Source: an uncultured Burkholderiales bacterium (GTDB taxonomy: Bacteria > Pseudomonadota > Gammaproteobacteria > Burkholderiales > Burkholderiaceae_C). From it: 40,609 nt of DNA. The DNA lies in assembly GCA_903949285.1 (NCBI GenBank), contig CAJAYT010000111.1, forward strand, positions 1-40,609, given 5' to 3'. A program made the position numbers and the translations under genes. The first letter of the stretch is position 1. Every line of letters begins with the position of its first letter. The notes beneath the pieces were generated by a model. The model was not told the origin of the DNA, did no database searches, and saw only the letters and a list, made by a program, of their open reading frames with translations. This document shows, in pieces, positions 18,643-28,050 of this stretch.

Positions 18643-19778
18643 CGATTGATTGGGTTTGGCTGTTGATGGGTGCCTGCGCGGTATTTGCGCTGGGGTGGTT
18701 GGCTTCGCGTTTTGACATCAAGCAGCTCAAAATCGAAAACCACAGAAATCCCAAAGCCTATTTTCAAGGGCTTAACTTCTTACTCAATGAGCAACAAGAC
18801 CAAGCCATTGACTCATTTATAGAGGCCGTTCAACAAGACCCCGATACCTCTGAGCTTCACTTTGCGCTGGGAAACCTCTTTAGACGAAGGGGCGAGTTCG
18901 AGCGTGCAGTTCGTGTACACCAGCACCTTTTGGCAAGAGCTGACTTATCTGCCAAGGACAGACACCGTGCCAAGTTCGCACTTGCACAGGATTATCTGCG
19001 AGCAGGCATCATTGACCGCGCTGAGGATGCGCTCAAAGACTTAGAGGGCACCGCGCTTGAAGCACAGGCCATGATAGCTTTGCTCAACCTGTACGAACGC
19101 TCCAGAGACTGGGAGCGAGCAGCTCAAATTGCTAAACGCCTTGAAGTGCTGGGTGAGGGAGACTTCTCAGCACGTTTGGCTCATTACTGGTGCGAACAAG
19201 CGCAACAAACAAAAAGCCCAGAGTCGGCCAAATTACTCATTGATAAAGCTTTACTGTGCGCACCCAAAAACGCTCGTGCTAACTTAGCCCTTGCTCAGGT
19301 GTTGCACACGCTGGGACAAGCTGAAGCCTCCTACAACACGCTCAAAATGCTGATGACTGAAACTCCTCAGTTTGCAGGGCTAGGCGCTGAGTTGCTCGCA
19401 AAACTCGCAATCGAGCTCCATAAAAAGGATGAGGCGCAACAACTCTTATCCCACAGCTACAACGGCAAACCCAGACTAGACGTATTAGAGGCCATGGTGC
19501 TCTTGAACACCACCACTGCACATACGGACCAATCCCTTTACGCACAGCACCTTGAGCGCACCCCGTCTTTAATTGCCGCTACTCAGTGGCTCAGAGGCGA
19601 GGAGCTCTCTGACCCAAAAACCCAAACTCGCATCCTACAAACGCTAGACAAATCCTCGATACCCCTCAAACGCTACCGCTGCGCGGCGTGCGGGTTTGAA
19701 GCACTCACCCATTTCTGGCAATGCCCAGGGTGTCAGGCCTGGGATAGTTATCCACCTGAGAGAATAGAAGAATTATGA
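18639..19778 (+). CDS. lapB: Lipopolysaccharide assembly protein B (TPR with rubredoxin-type zinc end)
   Basis: This 379-residue protein is anchored by an N-terminal membrane segment (residues 5-22), has TPR repeats through the middle (about 45-330), and ends with a rubredoxin-like metal site: Cys348/Cys351 and Cys362/Cys365 in RCAACGF...CPGCQ. LapB (YciM) acts as adaptor for FtsH-mediated LpxC degradation, so it sets LPS synthesis rate. All four cysteines are present, so it should be active. It overlaps lapA at its start and hldA at its end by ATGA, giving a tightly coupled LPS block. Confidence 0.95.
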   Translation: MTIDWVWLLMGACAVFALGWLASRFDIKQLKIENHRNPKAYFQGLNFLLNEQQDQAIDSFIEAVQQDPDTSELHFALGNLFRRRGEFERAVRVHQHLLARADLSAKDRHRAKFALAQDYLRAGIIDRAEDALKDLEGTALEAQAMIALLNLYERSRDWERAAQIAKRLEVLGEGDFSARLAHYWCEQAQQTKSPESAKLLIDKALLCAPKNARANLALAQVLHTLGQAEASYNTLKMLMTETPQFAGLGAELLAKLAIELHKKDEAQQLLSHSYNGKPRLDVLEAMVLLNTTTAHTDQSLYAQHLERTPSLIAATQWLRGEELSDPKTQTRILQTLDKSSIPLKRYRCAACGFEALTHFWQCPGCQAWDSYPPERIEEL

Positions 19779-20707
19779 AAACACTTTCATTAGAAAAAGT
19801 TAAGGATGCCAAAGTTCTCGTAGTGGGAGATGTGATGCTTGACCGGTATTGGTACGGATCAGTCGACCGTATCAGCCCGGAGGCACCTGTACCTGTTGTT
19901 CGGATTACGAAAGAAGAGGACCGTCTAGGGGGATCTGCCAACGTGGCTTACAACGGGGTGAGTCTGGGCGCACAAATCAGCTTACTCAGTGTGGTCGGGG
20001 ATGATGAGACGAGTCACAAACTTGAGAGTCTCGTGGGCTCCACTGGGATCAAACCTTATTTTGGTCGAGATCCACTTCTGAAAACGACCATGAAACTACG
20101 CGTCATTGGTCGCCAGCAACAACTCGTGCGCGTTGACTTTGAAAACAACCCCCAGCACGAGACCTTGGCTTACCAAACCCAAATGTTCGCAAAGCTCTTG
20201 GGTGAGCACAGCGCTGTGATCTTCTCCGACTACGGCAAGGGTGGTTTGGCCCGCATCGGTCAAATGATAGAACTTGCTAAAGAGCACGGCAAGCCCGTCT
20301 TGATTGACCCCAAGGGGAGTGACTACTCCCGCTATAAGGGAGCTAGCGTCATCACACCCAACAAACAAGAGCTGATGCAAGTGGTGGGTGAATGGAGTAG
20401 TGAGTCCGATCTAATGGCACGCGCGCACCAACTGCGAACTGAGCTGGGTTTAGACGCTTTGTTACTCACCCGAAGTGAAGAGGGAATGAGTCTTTTTGAC
20501 GCCTCTGGTGAGGTGCATGTGGGCGCGCAAGCGTTAGAAGTGTTTGATGTCACCGGCGCCGGAGACACTGTCATTGCAACGCTTGCGGTCTTGATGGCCT
20601 CGGGCCTGTCTGTACGCGAAGCCCTTCCCTGGGCTAACAAGGCCGGGGGTATAGTGGTTGGTAAATTTGGCACCGCAAGCGTAAGTTTTGAGGAGTTAGT
20701 AGCATGA
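19775..20707 (+). CDS. rfaE1: D-glycero-beta-D-manno-heptose-7-phosphate kinase (HldE kinase domain only)
   Basis: This 310-residue PfkB/ribokinase-family sugar kinase phosphorylates heptose-7-phosphate at C1 on the route to ADP-heptose for LPS inner core. Motifs are [23 protein letters not shown] (18-40, substrate region), [10 protein letters not shown] (51-60) and GAGDT (261-265, catalytic Asp264). It ends after the kinase domain: the adenylyltransferase half of E. coli HldE is absent, so a separate rfaE2/hldC must exist elsewhere. This split is usual in betaproteobacteria. It overlaps lapB and hldD by ATGA. Confidence 0.95.
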   Translation: MKTLSLEKVKDAKVLVVGDVMLDRYWYGSVDRISPEAPVPVVRITKEEDRLGGSANVAYNGVSLGAQISLLSVVGDDETSHKLESLVGSTGIKPYFGRDPLLKTTMKLRVIGRQQQLVRVDFENNPQHETLAYQTQMFAKLLGEHSAVIFSDYGKGGLARIGQMIELAKEHGKPVLIDPKGSDYSRYKGASVITPNKQELMQVVGEWSSESDLMARAHQLRTELGLDALLLTRSEEGMSLFDASGEVHVGAQALEVFDVTGAGDTVIATLAVLMASGLSVREALPWANKAGGIVVGKFGTASVSFEELVA

Positions 20708-21741
20708 CCATTGTCGTGACCGGCGCAGCTGGCTTTATCGGAAGCAACCTTATCAAAGGTCTTAACAAAAGAGGTATCACCGAGATCATCGCGGTGGATG
20801 ATTTAACGGATGGGGATAAGTTTATCAACTTGAGTGATTTGCAAATCACCGATTACGTTGATCATCAAGATTTTTACGAACTCTTCGCAGCCGGTGCCTA
20901 CGGGCACGTAGAGGCTGTGTTTCACGAAGGTGCGTGTAGTGACACTATGGAAACAGACGGTCGCTATATGATGGAGAATAATTTCACAACGACCTCCTAC
21001 CTTCAAAAGTCTTGTGCCCTTCAAAATACGCGCCTGATCTACGCCTCCTCTGCTGCGACATACGGTGGCTCAAGTGTCTTCAAAGAAACCCCGGAGTTTG
21101 AACTACCACTAAACGTCTACGGCTACTCCAAACTCCTTTTTGATCAACGCATGCGAGCTTTGTTTGGAAACCATTTCGAGCGCTCAGCCCATCAAATTGT
21201 GGGTTTTAGGTATTTCAATGTCTATGGCCCTCGAGAGCAACATAAAGGTCGAATGGCAAGCGTCGCCTATCACCAACACAACCAATTCAAAGAGCACGGG
21301 CGGGTCCGACTCTTTGGTCACTACGCGGGCTACGCAGCCGGTGAGCAAATGCGTGACTTTGTCTACATCGACGACGTAGTGGAGGTAAACCTTTGGTTTT
21401 TAGATCACCCAGAGAAATCCGGCCTCTTTAACCTTGGATCTGGCCGTGCACAGCCCTTTAACGACGTAGCGTTGTCTGTAATCAATGCAGAGCTTGCGCA
21501 TCAAGATACGGGAAAACACAAAAAACTAAGTCTGATCCAGGCCGTGGAAAAGGGAATGATTGAATACATTGACTTTCCCCAGGCCTTGGTCGGCAAATAC
21601 CAGTGCTACACCCAGGCTGACCTGAGCGCGCTTAGAGCCGCAGGGTGTAAGCACAGCTTTAAGACTGTGGAGCAAGGGGTTAGTGCTTACATGAACGCGT
21701 TAAATGCAGTTGATTCAGCTGATTCAGTCAAGTCAGAGTAA
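20704..21741 (+). CDS. hldD: ADP-L-glycero-D-manno-heptose-6-epimerase
   Basis: This 345-residue extended short-chain dehydrogenase converts ADP-D,D-heptose to the L,D form used in LPS core. The NADP-binding motif is TGAAGFIG at 6-13 and the catalytic pair is Tyr139/Lys143 in [19 protein letters not shown] precedes it. The tail [33 protein letters not shown] is typical of the family. It overlaps hldA by ATGA and lies just before crcB. Confidence 0.96.
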   Translation: MTIVVTGAAGFIGSNLIKGLNKRGITEIIAVDDLTDGDKFINLSDLQITDYVDHQDFYELFAAGAYGHVEAVFHEGACSDTMETDGRYMMENNFTTTSYLQKSCALQNTRLIYASSAATYGGSSVFKETPEFELPLNVYGYSKLLFDQRMRALFGNHFERSAHQIVGFRYFNVYGPREQHKGRMASVAYHQHNQFKEHGRVRLFGHYAGYAAGEQMRDFVYIDDVVEVNLWFLDHPEKSGLFNLGSGRAQPFNDVALSVINAELAHQDTGKHKKLSLIQAVEKGMIEYIDFPQALVGKYQCYTQADLSALRAAGCKHSFKTVEQGVSAYMNALNAVDSADSVKSE

Positions 21742-21754
21742 TTGTTTGATCAAT

Positions 21755-22147
21755 ATGCCAGTGCTTGAAATCTTCGTTATTTGCGTATTTGCTTGCCTAG
21801 GTGCCCTCACCCGCTGGCAGCTTGGCGTTATGTTCAACGCTTTAGAACCGATTCCACTTGGGACCTTGGCCTGCAACTTAATGGGAGGTTACTTGGTGGG
21901 TGTTTGTGTGGGGGTGTTCAATACATTTCCGCAAATCGATCCACTTTGGAGACTCGCGCTCGTGACAGGATTTATGGGTTCACTCACCACTTTTTCCTCC
22001 TTCAGCGCAGAGGTCATCTCCATGGTCACAAGCGCAAGGTGGTTTTTAGCGCTCGGCACGATCGGCATTCATCTGTTTGGCTCTCTTATATTGACTTTTT
22101 TGGGAATCAAGAGTGTAAGTACAGTGGTTGCTCAGCTAAATGTTTGA
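21755..22147 (+). CDS. crcB: Fluoride ion channel CrcB/Fluc
   Basis: This 130-residue small membrane protein with four transmembrane helices forms dual-topology dimers that export fluoride. Signatures are GALTRWQLG, PLGTLACNLMGGYLVG (conserved Asn) and TGFMGSLTTFSSFS (the TTFS motif with the central Na site). ATG 21755 is taken because family members start just before this first helix; a longer in-frame reading from 21704 overlaps hldD. No fluoride riboswitch was recognised upstream. Confidence 0.92.
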   Translation: MPVLEIFVICVFACLGALTRWQLGVMFNALEPIPLGTLACNLMGGYLVGVCVGVFNTFPQIDPLWRLALVTGFMGSLTTFSSFSAEVISMVTSARWFLALGTIGIHLFGSLILTFLGIKSVSTVVAQLNV

Positions 22148-22189
22148 TCACTCATTTAAAATTTTTTGCATAACTCGTAGGACTACAAA

Positions 22190-22729
22190 ATGAGCGGATG
22201 GCTTAAATTTACTAATAAAGTGGACTGGATAAGCGAGCAGTTCGGAACTTTTGCGGCTTGGACTGTTTTGCTTGCTGCAGGAATTTCTGCGGGTAACGCT
22301 TTCGTGCGTTATGGCCTTGATATCAGCTCCAACGGATGGCTTGAGATTCAGTGGTATCTATTCGCTGCAACTGTCATGCTAGGTGCGCCAATGGTTCTCA
22401 AGCGAAATGAGCACGTCCGGGTTGATTTAATTTACGGATCCATTTCCTCCAAAGTTCAAGTCTACGTTGATCTTTTCGGGCTGATCGTATTTTTAATTCC
22501 AGTTATGGGTTTTTTAGTCTGGTTGAGCTTTCCGCTTTTCCTCAAAATGCTTCTCTCAGGGGAGGTCTCCAGCAACGCGGGGGGACTGGTTCGCTGGCCT
22601 GCGATGATGCTCTTGCCACTTGGATTTGGGTGGGTTTGTCTTCAAGGGGTGAGCGAGGTCATCAAACGCATAGCCCACTTAAAGGGTTTTATAGTGATGG
22701 ATACACACTACGAAAAACCTGTTCAGTAA
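22190..22729 (+). CDS. dctQ: TRAP transporter small permease (DctQ family)
   Basis: This 179-residue four-helix membrane protein is the small subunit of a tripartite ATP-independent periplasmic transporter that uses Na or proton gradients to import carboxylates. The segment with LEIQWYLFAATVMLGAPMVLKRNEHVRVDLIY is the classic DctQ signature. It is followed by dctM after 95 bp. The partner binding protein is probably the TakP-like gene on the opposite strand at 24618-25697. Confidence 0.9.
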   Translation: MSGWLKFTNKVDWISEQFGTFAAWTVLLAAGISAGNAFVRYGLDISSNGWLEIQWYLFAATVMLGAPMVLKRNEHVRVDLIYGSISSKVQVYVDLFGLIVFLIPVMGFLVWLSFPLFLKMLLSGEVSSNAGGLVRWPAMMLLPLGFGWVCLQGVSEVIKRIAHLKGFIVMDTHYEKPVQ

Positions 22730-22824
22730 TGCATCTCACCTGCGCCCTGTGTTCTAAATACCAAAGACCGGCGCTTTAAATAATTCCAGTAAAACTTCAA
22801 ATTCAACTCGATTAGGATTCGTCA

Positions 22825-24354
22825 ATGTTTCAAATGGAGAACTTCCCGCCCTACATGTTCGGCGGCCTCATACTCATCATGCTGATTGGCTTTCCGGTTG
22901 CCTTCTCACTGGCTTCGCTGGGTTTGGCCTGCGGGTTTTACGCCATCCACATGGGTTGGTTCCCAAGCAGCTTCATGGCTAACTTGCCCCTCAACGTGTT
23001 TGGCATCTTAGCCAATGACTTATTGCTGGCTATTCCGTTTTTCACCTTCATGGGCGCCATACTCGAGAAGTGCGGACTTGCTGAGGATATGCTTGACTCC
23101 ATGGGTCAACTCTTTGGACCGGTCAAAGGCGGTCTAGGCTACTCAGTCATCATCGTAGGTTTTATATTGGGAGCCATTACAGGTACTGTTGCGGGCCAGG
23201 TGATTGCCATGGCACTCATCTCTTTACCCGTCATGATGCGCTATGGATACAACATGCGCTACGCAACTGGCGTGCTTGCCGCCTCAGGAACGATTACTCA
23301 GCTTGTACCCCCGTCACTTGTATTGATTGTGATGGCCGATCAATTGGGACGCTCAGTTGGGGACATGTACAAGGGTGCCTGGGGACCGTCTATCCTTCAA
23401 GTACTCATATTTGTTCTCTACACCTTCTTTCTTGGCGTCTTCAAACCTCACCACGTCCCAGGTGTGCCTGAATCGGCTAGAACTCTTAGGGGCTCAAAAC
23501 TATGGCTCAAGTGTTTAAGAGGCATTATTCCATCTGCCCTGCTTATCTTTGCCGTACTAGGCTCTATGGGCGGCCTACCCGGCATGGACTCAGCCATTGC
23601 CACACCTACTGAGGCGGGCGCAATGGGTTGCATGGGTGCACTCTTTTTAGCGGCTATTCACGGGCGGATCTCCAAAGCCCTGATATGGGATGCAATGCAC
23701 AGCACCATGCGCTTGACTGCGATGGTGGTCTTCATCCTGATCGGCTCACGCGTATTCTCGATGGTCTTCCAAGGCGTAGAGGGTGGACGCTGGGTAGAGG
23801 AGATGCTCTCGAATCTGCCCGGTGGTCAGATTGGGTTCTTGATTGTCGTGAACATCTTCATTTTCTTCCTAGCCTTCTTTCTTGATTTCTTTGAGATTGC
23901 ATTTATTATCCTCCCCCTGCTTGGCCCTGTTGCCAATAAGTTAGGCATTGATTTGGTTTGGTTTGGCGTGCTGCTTTGTGTCAACATGCAAACAAGCTTT
24001 ATGCACCCGCCCTTTGGCTTTGCACTCTTTTACCTAAGAGGCATCGCGGATACTTTATTCAAAGAAGCCCGAATTCCTAGGCCCGTTTTATCCAAAGATA
24101 TCTACATGGGTGCCCTACCTTGGGTGTGCATGCAATTGTTGCTTGTCATCGTTGTCATTTTTGTACCGCAAACTGTGACGGTTTTCTTAACTAAAGAAAC
24201 CGTTGTCGATTTGGACAATGTCAAAATAGAGATGCCCGAATCTAGTCAGGACGCCAATGATTCACTCGCAGGTCCTGCGCCTTCAACTGAACAAGACAAA
24301 GAGTCCAGCGACGCAGAGCAAAAACGCATGAACGAATTATTCAAGGTCAAATAA
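22825..24354 (+). CDS. dctM: TRAP transporter large permease (DctM family) with hydrophilic C-terminal tail
   Basis: This 509-residue multi-helix permease is the transport subunit. Conserved features are IGFPVAFSLASLGL, NDLLLAIPFFTFMGAILEKCGLAEDM, GTVAGQVIAMALISLP and TQLVPPSLVLIVMAD. It is longer than the usual 425-450 residues because of an internal loop after residue 200 and a charged tail of about 50 residues after the last helix (VDLDNVKIEMPES... to KVK), with unknown role. A bidirectional terminator follows. Confidence 0.92.
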   Translation: MFQMENFPPYMFGGLILIMLIGFPVAFSLASLGLACGFYAIHMGWFPSSFMANLPLNVFGILANDLLLAIPFFTFMGAILEKCGLAEDMLDSMGQLFGPVKGGLGYSVIIVGFILGAITGTVAGQVIAMALISLPVMMRYGYNMRYATGVLAASGTITQLVPPSLVLIVMADQLGRSVGDMYKGAWGPSILQVLIFVLYTFFLGVFKPHHVPGVPESARTLRGSKLWLKCLRGIIPSALLIFAVLGSMGGLPGMDSAIATPTEAGAMGCMGALFLAAIHGRISKALIWDAMHSTMRLTAMVVFILIGSRVFSMVFQGVEGGRWVEEMLSNLPGGQIGFLIVVNIFIFFLAFFLDFFEIAFIILPLLGPVANKLGIDLVWFGVLLCVNMQTSFMHPPFGFALFYLRGIADTLFKEARIPRPVLSKDIYMGALPWVCMQLLLVIVVIFVPQTVTVFLTKETVVDLDNVKIEMPESSQDANDSLAGPAPSTEQDKESSDAEQKRMNELFKVK

Positions 24355-24414
24355 TTTCTTCTATCGTTGTCTAGAAGTTTTCAAAAGGTCTTATAAAAGC
24401 CCAGTCTCCCATTT

Positions 24415-24451
24415 AAAAAGGCCGCTCAATTTTTAGTTGAGTGGCCTTTTT
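24415..24451 (+). terminator. Rho-independent terminator after dctM
   Basis: AAAAAGGCCGCTCAA (24415-24429) pairs with TTGAGTGGCCTTTTT (24437-24451) with one G.T pair and a 7-base loop. The flanking A and T runs make it work in both directions, so it could also end transcripts from the convergent dctP gene. Confidence 0.93.
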
Positions 24452-24495
24452 AGCTCTTAACGGACTTAGCCCATTACGGGTCGAATTCAATGTAT

Positions 24496-24606
24496 GCGTC
24501 TAGCCAACACCTATTGAATAGCTATCTTTAAGTTGACACTACCGGGCACTTTGTAATAAGTGGAACCCATCTGCGGGAAGTCATTGACTGTGTGTTGGCT
24601 AGGCGC
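24496..24606. repeat. 15-bp inverted repeat enclosing an 81-bp spacer, in the dctM-dctP gap
   Basis: GCGTCTAGCCAACAC (24496-24510) and GTGTTGGCTAGGCGC (24592-24606) are inverted copies with one mismatch (a G.U pair in RNA). The spacer holds TTGACA (24533-24538) followed after 15 bases by TAATAA, a promoter-like pair on +. No flanking direct repeat is evident. It may be a palindromic small element, a second terminator structure for dctP, or a small RNA locus. Confidence 0.5.
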
Positions 24607-24617
24607 TTTCAATTTAA

Positions 24618-25697
24618 TTAGAGTTTTTGAGCTTGCATGAACCTGTCAAAGGTAGCCTCAGTGAATCTAAACCAAAGATTTTGCTCAGCACGGAACTTAC
24701 GGAAGTCAGGATAGATCTTCTTCCAGTTCTCGTTCTTGTCGCTCAGCTCTTCATAATATTTTTCAGACTCCGCAAACGCAGCAGCCAAGATGTCTTTGGG
24801 GAACTCTTTCAGCTTGGTACCACTTCCAACCAACTGTTTTAAGGCAACCGGATTTCTCGCATCATATTTAGCCTGAACATCTGAGTGAGCGACGGCACAA
24901 GCTGCCTCTAAGATAGCTCTGTACTCAGGTGTGAGTGACTCAAGGGCTTTGTTGTTCACAAAGAGATCGACCTGTGCACCGCCCTCAAACCAACCAGGGT
25001 AGTAATAATTAGGGGCTACTTTGCTTAGTCCCAGCTTTAAGTCATCGTAAGGTCCTACAAACTCAGCCGCGTCAATGGTGCCTTTCTCCAAAGCGGAGTA
25101 AATGTCGCCAGCGGGGATATTTTGTGGAATACCGCCGATACGCTCAAGGATTCGCCCACCGAATCCACCAATTCTGAACTTTAACCCTTTAAGGTCGCTG
25201 ACTGATTTAAGCTCCTTGCGGAACCATCCGCCCATTTGAGCGCCCGTATTGCCTGCGGGGAAGTTAACGATGTTGTACTTGGCGTAAAACTCACGCATGA
25301 GCTTTAAGCCGTTACCCTCGATCATCCAAGCGGTGGTTTGACGGCTGTTAAGGCCAAAGGGGATCGCACAACCCATTGCAAAGGTCTCATCTTTACCGAA
25401 AAAGTAGTAAGGCGCTGTATGTGCACATTCAATCGAGCCTTGCTGAACACCGTCTACCACTCCGAATGCGGGCATCAACTCGCCTGCAGCGTGAGTGGAG
25501 ATTTCAAACTTACCCCCAGTCATTGCTTTTACCACTCGCGCAATGGTCTCGGCTCCTCCATAAAGGGTATCCAAAGACTTAGGAAAACTGGACGCCATAC
25601 GCCAGCGCACTACCGTTTGTGCATGCACAGCAGGCGCAGCTGCAGCCGCCAAAATACCTGCAATCCCAGCGTGTTTTATCAGTGAACGACGTTCCAT
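24618..25697 (-). CDS. dctP: TRAP transporter substrate-binding protein, TakP-like (2-oxo acids)
   Basis: This 359-residue periplasmic solute receptor resembles TakP of Rhodobacter, which binds pyruvate and other 2-oxo acids. The segments GNTGAQMGGWFRKEL, LKFRIGGFGGRILERIGGIPQ and LEKGTIDAAEFVGPYDDLKLG match that subfamily, including the substrate-binding arginine region. The signal peptide (1-26) starts MERRSLIK and ends AVHA; the twin arginine suggests Tat export, known for this subfamily. GGAGAG lies a few bases before ATG 25697. It is convergent with its likely permease genes dctQM, unusual for TRAP operons. The exact substrate is inferred. Confidence 0.9.
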   Translation of the reverse strand: MERRSLIKHAGIAGILAAAAAPAVHAQTVVRWRMASSFPKSLDTLYGGAETIARVVKAMTGGKFEISTHAAGELMPAFGVVDGVQQGSIECAHTAPYYFFGKDETFAMGCAIPFGLNSRQTTAWMIEGNGLKLMREFYAKYNIVNFPAGNTGAQMGGWFRKELKSVSDLKGLKFRIGGFGGRILERIGGIPQNIPAGDIYSALEKGTIDAAEFVGPYDDLKLGLSKVAPNYYYPGWFEGGAQVDLFVNNKALESLTPEYRAILEAACAVAHSDVQAKYDARNPVALKQLVGSGTKLKEFPKDILAAAFAESEKYYEELSDKNENWKKIYPDFRKFRAEQNLWFRFTEATFDRFMQAQKL

Positions 25698-25895
25698 TTT
25701 TTACTCTCCATTGAAGTTGTTTTAACCGAAAATCGATTTTAATCAGAAAATCTAAGCGAATTCGTAGGGAAGTCCCCCACGCCCCAAAAGCACATTCACC
25801 CAAGCAGTCTTATCGCGCCATGATTTAAGCCCAACTTTTAGGCAATATTGACCTTGAATCACAACTTATCCGACAAAGTTACCTACAATGAACCA

Positions 25896-27173
25896 ATGGC
25901 CTTAAACGTAGACATTTGTATTCGAGGCGGCGGCATCGTGGGCACCACGTTGGCTCTGCTTTTGTCGCGCCTGCAATTGAGGGTTGCACTGATTAGCAAT
26001 GCAACCCACACAACAACCCAGAGCACGCAAGCTGAGGACATCCGGGCTTACGCCATCAACGCCAAATCAAAATCAATCCTGGAATCCTTGAACGCTTGGC
26101 CAGGAGAATCCTTTTGCACTGAAGTTCGTCAAATTCAGGTCCAATCTGACGCAGGCGAAGTGATTGAATTCTCGGACTCATTCCAATTAGACGCACTGAA
26201 TACTAAAGATTCAACACCCATGAGCTGGATCGTTGAGGTTTCGGCTCTGGACAACGAGTTAACCAAAGCTCTATCACTGAGCGATGTCCAGCACATCACC
26301 CACAGAGGTGCTGGCGCGGGGCTTCAAGAGATACACGCCCCATTGACCGTGATTTGCGAAGGCTCGCAGAGCACGACCAAACAATTACTCCATACTTTTA
26401 CTGAGCGGATATCCTACAGACAAGTCGCCCTGGCCACCCATGTGAGATTTAAAGACCCCCACGCCAAGCACATGGGCGTTGCTTATCAATGGTTCAATAA
26501 CTCTTCAGCCCTCAACCCGAACTCGAACTCGAACTCGAACTCGTCCTCGAACTCGAACACCAACTCCGAATCGACAAAAGAGTTGGAAATCCTGGCCCTA
26601 CTCCCTATAGGGGGGCGAGAGGGAAATACTTTTGCAATTGTGTGGTCAACGTCAGCTGAACGAAATGCAGCCTTAAACCAACTCTCGGACGCTGATTTCA
26701 CAGATGAACTAAGGAAAAGTTCTAAAGATTTATTCAAAGACTTAGTGCCGATAGCTGCCAAACAAAGTTGGCCCCTGGCACTAACAAGTGCAGAGAATTG
26801 GTGCGGTGTATTTAGCCCTAAGGAAAGCTGGGTGCTTTGCGGGGATAGTGCACACAGTGTTCACCCATTGTCTGGGATGGGGTTGAATTTAGGTCTTGGG
26901 GACGTTTGGGCATTGTATGAACTGCTGCTCAAAAAAGAGAAAGATAATACCTCTTGGCGCCCTTTGAATGACCTGCGTATGCTCAGGGGCTATGAGCGCC
27001 AAAGAAAACTCGCCATTCTTCCATACGTTCAGTTCATTGACAAAATTCAACTTCTTTTTGCCAGCAACTATCCCCTGGCTAGGCTACTTAGAAATAAAGG
27101 GTTCAAAACTTTTAACGCTCTTGGAGCTTTGAAAGAGTGGACCGTCCGAAAAGCGATGCAAGCCGCTCTTTGA
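25896..27173 (+). CDS. UbiH/UbiF-family FAD-dependent ubiquinone monooxygenase
   Basis: This 425-residue flavoprotein hydroxylase of the UbiH/COQ6 family adds hydroxyls to the ubiquinone ring. The N-terminal FAD motif GGGIVGTTLALLLS and the C-terminal FAD-binding LCGDSAHSVHPLSGMGLNLGLGD are intact. Which ring position it acts on (C5, C6 or C1) cannot be decided. The start is ATG 25896, just before the Rossmann strand; a TTG at 25848 is also in frame but adds an unconserved stretch. Residues around 207-224 are an Asn/Ser run from a hexanucleotide repeat inserted in the substrate-domain region. ubiG is elsewhere in this window, so the pathway is present. Confidence 0.88.
   Translation: MALNVDICIRGGGIVGTTLALLLSRLQLRVALISNATHTTTQSTQAEDIRAYAINAKSKSILESLNAWPGESFCTEVRQIQVQSDAGEVIEFSDSFQLDALNTKDSTPMSWIVEVSALDNELTKALSLSDVQHITHRGAGAGLQEIHAPLTVICEGSQSTTKQLLHTFTERISYRQVALATHVRFKDPHAKHMGVAYQWFNNSSALNPNSNSNSNSSSNSNTNSESTKELEILALLPIGGREGNTFAIVWSTSAERNAALNQLSDADFTDELRKSSKDLFKDLVPIAAKQSWPLALTSAENWCGVFSPKESWVLCGDSAHSVHPLSGMGLNLGLGDVWALYELLLKKEKDNTSWRPLNDLRMLRGYERQRKLAILPYVQFIDKIQLLFASNYPLARLLRNKGFKTFNALGALKEWTVRKAMQAAL
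26519..26566 (+). repeat. GAACTC hexanucleotide tandem repeat inside the ubiquinone monooxygenase
   Basis: Four perfect GAACTC units (26519-26542), one GTCCTC variant, another GAACTC and two degenerate units give eight tandem 6-bp units, encoding alternating Asn and Ser. Gain or loss of units keeps the frame, so length variation would only change the loop. Confidence 0.9.
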
Positions 27174-27233
27174 ACACGCTTTGAATACCTTTTATACCAA
27201 CGCATCATAAATTCTGACTCAATCAATCATCCA

Positions 27234-27965
27234 ATGAATCACTTCAAGCATTTTCTCTCGTTGAGCCTGATAGCATCGCTTTTAACCCTCCCCCTCTCCT
27301 CGACCTATGCTGATACGGTTGAAAACACCATTAAGAAAAATCTCACAGATCGTCTGCCTCAATTACCCCATATTGATGAAGTCACAAAATCTCCAATGAA
27401 CGGCTTGTACGAGGTACGGCTCGATGAGACTGAGATTTATTACACTGATAGTGAAGGAAATTTTCTTATTCAAGGCAACTTGATTGACACCCGTTCACGT
27501 AAAAATTTAACCGAAGAGAGAACGGACAAATTACTCTCTGTAGCCTTTGACTCCCTCCCCATTAAAGATGCATTCACAATGGTCAGGGGTACGGGGAAGC
27601 GAAAAATTGCAGTCTTCGAGGATCCCAACTGCGGCTACTGTAAACGCTTTGAAAAAGATCTTCAAAAAATTGACAACATTACGGTGTATTTATTCTTGTA
27701 CCCCATCTTAAGCGCTGACTCCATGGAGAAGGCTAGGAACATTTGGTGTAGTAAGGACAAATCCAAAACTTGGCAAGACTGGATGACCAAGGGTCAAACC
27801 CCCTCGAGTCTTTCCTGCGAGAGCTCAGCGATGCTTAGAAACTTAGAGTACGGAAAGAAACACAAAATAAACGGTACGCCGACCATTCTATTGGCAGACG
27901 GATCAAGGGTGCCGGGCGCCATAGAGGCCAAAGAATTAGAGAAGCTCTTACTGGACATCAAATAA
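27234..27965 (+). CDS. dsbC: DsbC/DsbG-type periplasmic disulfide isomerase
   Basis: This 243-residue periplasmic thiol-disulfide isomerase corrects wrong disulfides in exported proteins. A signal peptide covers about 1-26. An N-terminal dimerisation domain runs to about 85. The thioredoxin fold has the active site Cys133-Gly-Tyr-Cys136 in EDPNCGYCKRF, a second cysteine pair (IWCSKD and SLSCESS, structural disulfide), and the cis-proline loop NGTPTILLADG. CGYC is the DsbC-type sequence. It needs DsbD for reduction, not seen in this window. Confidence 0.94.
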   Translation: MNHFKHFLSLSLIASLLTLPLSSTYADTVENTIKKNLTDRLPQLPHIDEVTKSPMNGLYEVRLDETEIYYTDSEGNFLIQGNLIDTRSRKNLTEERTDKLLSVAFDSLPIKDAFTMVRGTGKRKIAVFEDPNCGYCKRFEKDLQKIDNITVYLFLYPILSADSMEKARNIWCSKDKSKTWQDWMTKGQTPSSLSCESSAMLRNLEYGKKHKINGTPTILLADGSRVPGAIEAKELEKLLLDIK

Positions 27966-28050
27966 AGTCAACAAACAAACAAACAGGCTGCTATAAGCTC
28001 CTGCAAGCTCCTGCAAGCTCTTACAACCCCCGCCAATTGAGGTATTGAAC

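Noticed and set aside
21704..21754. Extended N-terminus of CrcB and a fluoride riboswitch upstream
   Set aside because: The extension is repeat-like hldD antiframe sequence, and no riboswitch core was seen in the overlap with hldD.
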